NCBI GenBank assembly: GCA_038496675.1
Contig: CM076650.1
Span: 17,851,715-17,915,714, forward strand
DNA from: Rachycentron canadum
Lineage: Eukaryota > Chordata > Actinopteri > Carangiformes > Rachycentridae
Reading direction: 5' to 3'
DNA length: 64,000 nucleotides
The notes beneath the pieces were generated by a model. That model did no database searches. It saw only the letters and a program-made list of their open reading frames with translations, and was not told where the DNA came from. Shown in pieces: positions 50,222-59,778 of the stretch. Made by a program: the position numbers and the translations under genes. Numbering within the stretch: the stretch's first letter is position 1; each line of letters begins with the position of its first letter.

Positions 50222-52021
50222 TCAGCTCTGGCCCAGGATGTCCCTGTACAGCTCCGGTACTCTCTCCGGGTCAACGGGCCTCGGTAAGAAGTGAGTGAAC
50301 CTCTGATGCCGCCTTGATCTTGTTCCATCTCGGGATGTCCCATCTTTGTTCAGAGCCACAAAATAAAATGTACCTTTTTCTCCATGTCGGTAGATATTGG
50401 AGGAGTAGGTGTTGTACCAGTTTTCTTCAAACTGCTCCCTGAAAACACATTCTGCTGACAGTTTCTCCTGCAGAAAGAGAGACAGAAATTGGAGATATTA
50501 ATTTTAAGGAGAAAAATATGCCACCTGCTGGCTGTGGGTTACTCATCAGATATGTATAGAATTAGCATGCACTGTATTTTGAAATATACATCTGTGTGTA
50601 AATGAATATGGATGTGTGATCAATTGTGTGTGTACTCACCGAACCATACAGTTCTCCCCTGCTGTTCATAGCGAGGTAGAGGCCACTGTCCACCCCTCTG
50701 ATGCTGACCAGTCCTACAGCAAGACTGATGAACTCCAGAATACCTGCACATACATTTCACTACATTACTGACCAGAGCATTTTACAGGAATTTCAACCTC
50801 AGATGTGGAAACACATGAGCACGACTATGGCATTAATCCTGCCAAGGATATATATTTATATATTATATTATATTATATAAAATGAAACATATCAAAAGAA
50901 GGCTGATTTACCAGCACTCAATGCAACATTACACACCAGTATACACCAGCTGATTCTGACAAGCGAGGCTTGGTGTCTGGCCTCTGGCAAGTTACATCCA
51001 AGTCTCAGATGGAATAAATCAAGTGCCAGAAGTGGTAAAACCTTGAGGCAGTAAAAGAGCTCTCAAAGAGGTATACTTTTGATCTGCAGGTGTTTATGCT
51101 GATAACTGACGATAAGCTGGTAAAAGCAAAGAAAAGATTCTATCTAATCTCAAAGAGGAAATGTGGTATGAGTGTGCAAACATAAAATATTCCAACTATT
51201 GTCCCACCTGGAAAGTCTATTTGTCCTGAAAGAAATCATGTTTCATTGAATGCATTACATCTACTAGTAGAGCCATACACAATAAATTAGCATCAGCTGC
51301 CATCACAGTACATATATATCCATATTATATGATATATACGAAATATAGTAACCTCTGTGGCTGTAGCATAGGTCTATTTTGTGATTATATATAAAGTGGG
51401 TGCTATAGTTATGTCCCCTATTAATTACTTATATCTCATCTAAATCTAATTTTTATTTTTGGTCTTTTCTTTCTCTCTTTCTCTCCCACTGTGTGTGTAT
51501 GTGTGTATCTCTACCATGAGAAAATCTGTCTCAGTGTCTTATAATAGAGCTAATATTATACATTCAGAATAACCTACTACTAATTCTTCTTCTTCTACTA
51601 CTACTACTACTACTACTAATAATAATAACAATAATGATGATGATGATGATGAATAGGCTATTGATTTAATTAAGAAAGGGTCTGTACCGAATCTGCTGTG
51701 GTCCTTCCTCGTGCCCTGCACCGTGCCGTCGGGACGGATCTCCAGGTGGAAGCCGGTCCTGCAGTAGAGCTGCCGCCGCCTCAGAATCCCCTTCAGATGG
51801 CTGAGGTCGGCCAGGCTCCGGGACAGCCTCTCCGCGGACACTAGGTGTTCCTGCTGCTGCCCCTGCCCCCCCATCATCAGTCCGGTCACCGAGTTGTAGT
51901 CCACCGCCCCGGCTGGGGTGAGAACGAAATGAGAGCCAACGGGAGCCGAAGCGACACCCGCAGGACCAAAGCTGTCCAGAAATCCGTTGGCAAAGCTCCC
52001 AACCTCGGCCGCTGCCCCCAT
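50222..52021 (-). CDS. fgf20: Fibroblast growth factor 20, 3 exons, 227 aa
   Basis: Secreted heparin-binding ligand of FGF receptors, in the FGF9/16/20 subfamily, with roles in fin/limb regeneration, hair placode, ear and brain development. Exons in coding order: 52021-51688, 50743-50640, 50467-50222. Splice phases (1, then 0) are those of the FGF core. The variable N-terminus (1-85, with a GQGQQQ tract) lacks a classical cleavable signal, as in this subfamily. The beta-trefoil core starts at LKGILRRRQLYCRTGFHLEI, then GILEFISLAVGLVSIRGVDS, GLYLAMNSRGELYGS, EKLSAECVFREQFEENWYNT and FYFVALNKDGTSRDG, to HFLPRPVDPERVPELY. FGF20 is chosen over FGF9/16 by the N-terminus and the micu3 neighbour. 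Start: ATG 52021 in a good context (G at -3 and +4); the TTG nine bases upstream is not a start. Human FGF20 is 211 aa. Whether this is the a or b teleost copy is not resolved. Confidence 0.93.
51584..51654. repeat. Composite trinucleotide array in fgf20 intron 1
   Basis: CTT, CTA, ATA and ATG triplets follow one another (TTCTTCTT, CTACTACTA, AATAATAA, GATGATGATG). It starts about 34 bases inside fgf20 intron 1, close to the exon 1 donor. Confidence 0.9.
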
Positions 52022-52413
52022 CACAGACAAGACACCCGATACGCTTTACAGTACCAAAGGAGATCCGAGTCGAGATCCGAGTGATGAGCTCAGCCTCGGT
52101 ACGAGCGGGGCCACGCCGGTCAGTCAAAGAAAAGGAAAAGTTGGATGCGCAGGCGGAGAAAATCCCGAATGAGTGCGCGTTTTGGCGCAGTCACCAGCGC
52201 TGCCAATTAGACTGTCATGTAACTGAGATTAAACTCCCGCGTTATCTTGATGTATGCAGGTATCCCCCGTTGCTGCTGCCCGTGTCCCTTCTCCTCCTCT
52301 CCTCTGCTATTTATCCTTCTCTCCTCTCCTCTGTGCGCTCCCTCTCTCCCCTCTTCACCTCGGGATACTCCCCTTTGCTCCGGTGCACATCAGGGTTTTC
52401 CTCCCTCTCTCTG

Positions 52414-52458
<45 letters not shown>

Positions 52459-53050
52459 ACCTCCTTGATACACTTCAGCCTTGTGTTTCTGCGGTACCCT
52501 TCGCTGTCTCAGCTCCTCCAGCAGCAGGATGTAACGCAGCGAGACCAGTGCACTGCGCTCCACATCAAGCCTATATAAGACTGAACTCCATATAGAAATT
52601 CACCCTAAGTTGCCTCTTTATGCAAATGTGGCCCGATCTCCTCCCTTTATGGCTCATTTCGGTTCCTGTTTGAAACGGAGCCCCTTCATCCCTGTGCTCG
52701 TCGCTCACCTTTGATGTTCAGTTTCAGTGCCGAGAGCGCAGGGACTTGGGGAGGAAATTAAAAACTACCATTAACAATTGGCCCGAGAGGATTATTTTTC
52801 CCGCTCCCCTGCAGCTATACGGCGGTCGCCCTGCAGCTATAGACTCAATGTCATGTTGCTTATCGGCACGTCAGCAGATACCTGCCAGTTCAAACTGTGG
52901 TAGTGAGACAGTAAGAGTCGCAGTGAAGTGCGCAACTCATAGACACGAAGAGAAAGCGTGTGTGTGTGTGTGTGTGTGTGTCAAACAGCATGAAAGTGAT
53001 ATTGCCATTACCCTAAACGCTTTACAGCCCCACGCCCCTGTGTCGAAATG
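52022..53050 (-). promoter_or_regulatory. fgf20: fgf20 5' flank, G+C-rich, with CT tract and TATA-like site
   Basis: CpG-containing sequence around exon 1 passes upstream into a (CT)n tract at 52402-52455 and a TATATAAG at 52573-52580. The TATA-like box reads better on the plus strand than on the minus, so its use by fgf20 (about 550 bases upstream of the ATG) is uncertain. A short (GT)n lies at 52960-52981. Confidence 0.35.
52402..52455. repeat. (CT)n microsatellite upstream of fgf20
   Basis: CTCTCTGCCTCTCT passes into about 20 pure CT units, about 400 bases upstream of the fgf20 start codon. On the fgf20 sense strand it reads as (GA)n. Confidence 0.93.
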
Positions 53051-54834
53051 ACTCAGGTGCGGCGGGAGAGAGAGGAAAGCCCCCATTTGCGTAATTTTCG
53101 CACTCCAGTGTTGATTTATTGCCCCCGTTTTATGTAACGTTCACAGCACCCGCACAGACACTAACACACATACACACAGTCGCACCGCACGCACCCACAC
53201 ACACCTGTGCAAACGACATCACTTGACTGTCAATCCCTTCATTGATCTTTCCAAGGTGCTTTGAACAGCACAGGAGCCCGTATATCCTTAATTGTGGTCT
53301 TAAAAGACGAATCAAAGACCTACAGAGGCTTCAAAGTGCGGGGATCTTGTAAGGGGATCAGGCAATAATAACCAGAAGAGGGGAATATACCTGTTTGAAC
53401 TGCAGGCTTAGAAAATACCCCGATACTTGACACTTGAAGCACTTCAGAAAAAAAACAGAAGCCGTTCATTCGTTATGTAAATAAACACGGGTCGTTAAGC
53501 ATTTACATCTTTTGATTGATCATAACTTTGAACATGTTCCACTGACCATTCATTAGATGAACAGCTGTTCGCTACAGGCTTCGCAAGGAAATGCATTTAA
53601 TGTCATCGCAGAAGGAAGATTTTCAATTGCATTATACTTTACTGGCAGGGAAAAGACATTATTTACAACTGTAAAATCAGTTCCTTACAAAATGTGCTCA
53701 AATAGGGAGTTCAGACATTGAATATACTGATAGGGTCGCTCACTCAAACTGCAGCTCAGACTGGTTTGAGCCCAACCTGGGGCACAGGGGCCCATGTTCC
53801 GGCCTGTGTGGCATTGATTTTGGCAGCTATATTCTACAGAGTCGCGCGCGCACGTGCACGCGCGCACACAGCTGCCCCCTCCCTTGGGAGTCTCGTTGAT
53901 AAATGAGTTGAGGGGTAGAGGTGTATGTGTGCTCGCGCGCGATCGCTGTGCGCATGTCATTTCGTGCTAATGTTGATTTCTGCAGCATGACAGGAAGACA
54001 GAGGGACATATGTGGTGTTCATATTTTATTCACTGCTGATTTTTCTTTCTTCCTCGTCGATTTAGGCTATGAAAAGGTAGTTGTAAAGTGGTGTGTGTTC
54101 ACCGGTTGTGTGTCTGTAAGAAGCGTGTCTATGTTAGTGGCGTCCTGCCTTTTCCCTCGGTTCATTAGTATTCATGACCAGCAAAAAAATGAACTTTTTT
54201 TTAGGAGACGGGATCGATCGGAATCGCCTCCAGGCTGATCAGATTCTGACGCACTGGATATCGACCTGGCCACGATGAAGAAGTCAACTACACCGCCACA
54301 TTTCCACTTTACAGGGTGCAAGTGAACCTTTCCCAGGGTCACATGGTTGGCTTTGAAATACATTTTCTGTAGGTTTACTGCTCTGATTGTGGCATGAGGC
54401 GGATAGTGAAGTGAAGTGAAACCATGGAGGAGAAGGAGAAGGAGGAGGAGGTGGCCCCTCCAGGGTTACACCCAGGGTTACACCCCCTACCCCGCACCCA
54501 CCCACACATACACACATATAACACAAAGAAATTACAACCTAATCGGATGGCTGGATAATGGAATAACTGAATAAGTAGCCTAGAGGTTATTAATGCAAGT
54601 GGTTTCCAAACTGAGGTCTGGGGAACTCCTGGGGTCTTTGAGGGCAGGACTCAGATATAAATACCCATATCAACCCATATCAGAATATAGGCATGTTTAA
54701 TTTCACCATAATTTAAATTTTCTGCGAGAAAATGAATAAGACACCACTTTTATGTATTGTCTTATTGGGGACTGACATGTATTTAGATGAGGGTGCAACA
54801 TCTATAATAGTTTAATCTTGAGTTCTAATATTTC
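53051..54834. other. Divergent intergenic region between fgf20 and micu3, part 1
   Basis: No supported gene. Open frames of up to about 105 codons occur, without recognisable domains. A TACACCCAGGGTTACACCC direct repeat is at 54465-54484. Confidence 0.4.
53842..53868. repeat. GC-rich alternating purine-pyrimidine run
   Basis: TCGCGCGCGCACGTGCACGC and continuing CGCGCACACA form 27 bases of strict alternation including a CACGTG E-box. A shorter CGCGCGCGATCG run follows at 53935-53945. Such DNA can adopt the Z form. Confidence 0.85.
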
Positions 54835-55575
54835 AAATGGTTGAATTTTATGCAGCAATCTATACTGAATCTTCATCAAAGATGTTCATATTAGGGTAGG
54901 CAACATTCAACATTTGATGATCTTTTTTACAGGTCACTTGCAACTTTAAATTAATAATATCCATCAATCAACCAGTTAAGGAACCTATTGCTAGGATTAG
55001 TGACTGTAATAAGCTAATCAAACTTGGGTTATGAACAAAATAGAAACCAAAGGAATAAATTAAAGGCTTAATTGCTGTACTTGGTCCTTTAAAGGGTTGA
55101 TTACCAAGAGGTTTTGATAGTCATTGTTTGATCTATTTTCAACTTTTGGCTAAATGGAGCTTATAGGTTAGAGTGATCCACAGTGCTTCATGTGTGAACA
55201 GGTGACAGGCCCATCTATTAGACCTCTACTTTACTCTCTCAGCATCAAAGTCGCAAGAAAAGCCCCATCAGGTTAACAGTAGTCCTACATGTGAAGACTT
55301 AAATGAAGAGTTCATCTTTGATATTTGTTTGATATCTGCTCTCCGCTGGTTGGTTTGATCCCAGACCTCACACTGGAAATTGGATTTCACACTGACCCTC
55401 AATGAAATGTGAAGATTGATGCTGATGTTGTTTTTCACTTGATTGATGGAGATTTTTAATTTAAAGTTGCAACTGACCTGTAAAAAAGATCATTAAATCA
55501 TGAATATTGCCTACCATAATATTAACATCTTTGATGATGATTCACTATTGATTGCTGCATAAAATTCAACCATTT
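54835..55575. mobile_element. Foldback element with 136-bp inverted arms
   Basis: The left arm 54835-54970 and the reverse complement of the right arm 55440-55575 are both 136 bases and align without gaps, with about 12 mismatches by hand count (about 91%). Both start AAATGGTTGAATTTTATGCA and end CCATCAATCA. The 469-base spacer has no convincing open frame. AATATT lies just outside both ends (54827-54832, 55576-55581), possibly part of the arms or a target duplication. The structure fits a non-autonomous DNA transposon or foldback MITE. Confidence 0.7.
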
Positions 55576-55945
55576 AATATTCCCAATGTAAACTGAGATG
55601 TCATATTGTGTGTGAAGATAATATTGTTTCACTGTGCGATATTAGGGGTAAAAAACAATTAACAAATGTTGCTTTGCTGACTGGTTTTGAATGTGAAGTG
55701 AGTTTGCCAGGTTTTCTTTGCAGCATATACAGTGGAAAGTATGTACAGTTTTAAGGTAGCCAACTTGAAAGAGGTATTATAGTTTTCTGTATTTTCACTT
55801 CATGTTACTTTATACATCCCCTTTACCACATATCAGAAGGTAAGACTGTACTATTTACGTATTACAGCTACACTAGTTACTGATTTGATGATTAAGATTT
55901 TTTATATCTTGTGTGATGTTTCCTATGGTTTATGGATAAAAATGT

Positions 55946-55975
55946 ATGCCTGTGGTAGAAAAAGAGTACTCAGAT
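55946..55975 (+). repeat. 30-base dispersed-repeat fragment, copy 1
   Basis: ATGCCTGTGGTAGAAAAAGA then GTACTCAGAT, identical to 56879-56908. The wording resembles a widespread fish MITE end (GTAGAAAAAGTACTCAGA). Confidence 0.7.
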
Positions 55976-56170
55976 TTAAAATAATTCCACCGGTAGGGTT
56001 TATCTTTGACTTGACCTGAAATCCTCTCCTGTCTGTGAGGGACTTTGCTGCCAGCCTCAGCATCCACCGAGGGGCCGCACATCTCGCGATGAAAGCGGAG
56101 AAACGCGATAGTTTTGCCCTGCCTGCAAAGTTATAATCACAGCAGCTCAGCGGCGGCAGCAGCAACAGCC
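55976..56170 (+). promoter_or_regulatory. micu3: micu3 promoter and 5' UTR region, CpG-rich
   Basis: G+C and CpG content rise sharply at about 56040 and stay high through exon 1 to about 56790, typical of a CpG-island promoter. No TATA box. A CAGCAGCTCAGCGGCGGCAG stretch directly precedes the ATG. Confidence 0.45.
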
Positions 56171-59100
56171 ATGGCCGCTCTCCGCAGAGTGGCAGCGCTG
56201 GCCGGGAGGGTAAACCTCTGGTCCCGAAACGAGCTCCTCGGCGGGCAGACCAGCGGAGGGAGGGCGAGGAAATGTCTGGCAGTCGGGATGTGTCTTGCGA
56301 CCGGAGGCGCCGTAGCTCTTTACTTCTACAACGACGTGACGGGCGGCAGAGGCAGGAAGAGGATGGAGAGACGCAGCATCAGCGATTTACTACCGTCCAT
56401 CCCCACCGTCGAGGCCAAGGAGAAGGTAGGAGGCTGAGAGAAACCGAGACCGGGGCTGGTAACGATAACACAAAAGCGACAGGGCTGCAGCGACACGGAG
56501 GTCGGTGTTGTGTTGACACAGGGGCCTCGGCGTGGAGGTGACAACAACAGACCAACACGCTGAAAAGCCACAGAGCGCTGGGTATTTTCGCTGTTAATCC
56601 CGCTACAGTTAGACTCATTTGCCCAGTTAGACGGGCCTGCTCGCGGACTGGGGCCATGTTGTGTGTGGCAGATGACATGTTTTCCTCGGGGTCATTCATC
56701 ACCAACACGCCCAGTGGAAACTGTTCGCTCACTGTTTGGCTGCGGGGCGACGTGCGCGCGCAGATGCAGGAATGGCGCTCTCCGCTCGAGCTGGTGCTGA
56801 AATGACAAGGATGTCGAGGATGTTACTGTCCGTCAGGCAGCTGTGTGTCTGTAGGGTGCTTACAGCTCCACACAGTCAATGCCTGTGGTAGAAAAAGAGT
56901 ACTCAGATGTCTGACTTGCTTCAGTAAATTTAAAAATACCACAATGTAGAAATAAAAAAACAAACAAACAAAAAAAACAAAACAAAAACAAACACCAGTA
57001 TTAGCAATGTTCATGCAGAATGAGCCATTTTAGAATAATATAGAGTAGTGTGCACAATTCAGCTATTAGAGGTAACCTGAGACATTATTTGTAGTTTTTA
57101 TTTATTGCTTAATTTCATGCAAGGTGCAGTAATCAGAAAAAACAACAATAGCAAATCAATATTTGGTGTGACCATACTTTTAAACAACATCAATTCTCCT
57201 TAGTACACCTGCACAAAGTTTTTCAAAGCAGTTAGGTTGTTGCAAGCATCTTGGAGAAGTTGTCACAGTTTTTTCTGTGCGTCTGTCCTCTCTCTCTTCA
57301 TGTAATCCCACCTGTGTGAACGTGGTGTCTCTGTATCACCTTGACTTAGATTCACTTGGACCTACACGTTGGATGAACATATTTTGGTCATGAAAGGTCA
57401 AAGGTCAAGGACATATCGACCTCAAAACATAGTTTTGGCCTTGTGAACGTGATATCTTGGGAACTCCCAATAAAGGGTATCCTTCCAGATTTAACAGACA
57501 ATTGCCATTATTCCCAGAGTAACACCTAGTTACTCAATCCTCAGACCTAATGAAATCCTAAATACTGAATTACCTAAATTAGTAGTTTCCATCATATCTA
57601 TATAAGCAATAATGTAAAGTTACTTGAGGACAGATTGCTATTTACTTTTTAATATATATATTATTATAGTGGGTAACTCGAATGAAAGTTACCCCAATTA
57701 AGAGAGAGAGATATTTAAGAAAAATATTCTGAACAGATCAAAAGATATAAATAAAACCATTAAACTTAAGTTTTCTGAACAAACGTTTATTTGCATTTTT
57801 GAGCACATAGGGAGAAGGAAACACACAGTGTGATGAATCAAAAACAAAACAAATACAACATTAGAACTTAACACATTAAGTCACATTAGTCTCACACGTC
57901 CATAAGCATGAATAAAATTCAACTAACATGGACATAGAATAAGAACTAAAGAGTGAAATGCATCCTTCTTACCAGAAGTACTGGCCCATGCACAGGTGGG
58001 TGAGTTAGGGGAGAATGAAAGATTCCCGTTGACAGTCTGGTCTGTGTAGCTTGGTCGAAAATCAAATGGTAGGTTTAAGAAATTACGGTTTCAGTCTGCA
58101 GCTGTTGGTGATATTTACTTTTGACATTATCACTATTTTTTCACCAAGTATGTTTTTTTGTTTTTATAAATAGTTTGATTTTTTTTCTAAAATTAATAAT
58201 TAAAGTGTGGTCCCTCCGGCTAAATGCCAGTAACCCAATCATTACTTCAACCATTAACTAACTACTACTGAACAGATACATGTTAAAATGAAGTTTAATT
58301 TTCGTGCTGTCACAACACTAATGCTTCACAATGCAGCTTGGACCCACAGCCTTCAAATATCTAGAAGTCCAACACACTATCCATTGTGTCTCGGAGTGAC
58401 AGAGCATTTAGTCATTAGTAGGGATGTATCATTACATTATGATTATTCAACCATCATTTTTGTGGTTGCACAGAAGTGCATCAGTGCACTGAACTGTGAA
58501 GCTGCTAAGAATTGCCTAAAACCAATAGTTTATGACACTATCCCAAGACAACAGATTGGATTCAACACATTTAGTTTACATTTCCATGAATGTTTGTGTT
58601 AATTAAAATTTTGATACATGTGGTTCGCTTTCCCAGTATGTTTAGGGTATTGAGCATGTGATGAAACTGTCTGACAGTTAAATCTACTCAAATGATAACT
58701 TCAAATCAAATCTAAGATGCTGATGTATACAAATTAAAAATAAACATAAACATGTTGATGCAGCTCCTTCTGGAGCCTCAAAAGGCTTTACACAACTATT
58801 TGTTGAAGTTACCCTTTGAGAGGACAGAATGTACGTCCTCTTTGGAACTGCATCTTGCCTAGCAATTAAGAAAACGAGCCGACAAACAGTGCCAACAGTC
58901 TGTGACACCTCAGATCCAAGAGATATAGTTGATATCTGCAGGGGAAGGCTAAATTATACTGTAATTTAACCCAACAGAAATAACTAAATTAAACTTGTGA
59001 GGACACAGGAGAGCTAGAAGTAGGACATTGTATCTGTGAGGAAACCCAGGAGATGGACTGAAGAGCTGCAGCTGTGAACAGAGAATAGTGAGTTGCCTGA

Positions 59101-59723
59101 GGGAAAAACACCTGGAGCATCTGCTGTGCAGCCAAGAGAACAAGACTAGGCAACAGAAACAGGTTGAGTTGTGGCTACATAACATTGTAACTGCACAAGA
59201 ACACTGTGTACTGCAGTGTGAGTAATTTCAAATATCTGACATTCAGTTTTTTTTTCCCAAAGGAGCCAACATTACTTATTACTCCATGTTGTGCATCATG
59301 GGATGTGAACCCAGCTGCCTTTGCAGAACTTTGTAAACTTCATTCATTAGTGGGAGTCAGAGCCATGGGTATCTATGCTCTTACACTTGATTACAGTGCA
59401 TTCCTATGAAGCCTGACACTCATCTCCTATTCATGCCTTCAAAAGCCCCCTTGGTAAAGGCAGCATCAAAGCTTTATGAATGAATCTGTGTGCTCATTAG
59501 CATGTTAGCTGAGCTGAGAAGGAACCTCTGTGCGCCGGGGCCTGCGGCCAAACAGGTTTAAATTTGGAAACCTCTCTGCTAATTACACAGCTTCCTGCAG
59601 CACAATCTGTTGGTGTTGCAGCTCTCCTACACTGCAGCTAATCAAGTTGAAGCCCTGGCTTCTACAGAGAGAGAGTGAGATGCTAATCAAGCAGAAAGTA
59701 ATGACACAAGTATTTGTGTGTGT

Positions 59724-59778
<55 letters not shown>

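Noticed and set aside
51666..52127. 153-codon minus-strand frame overlapping fgf20 exon 1
   Set aside because: It is an alternate frame of a G+C-rich exon, starts at TTG and shows no domain.
52573..52580. Firm TATA box for fgf20
   Set aside because: TATATAAG reads better on the opposite strand and lies about 550 bases from the start codon; kept only as a weak mention.
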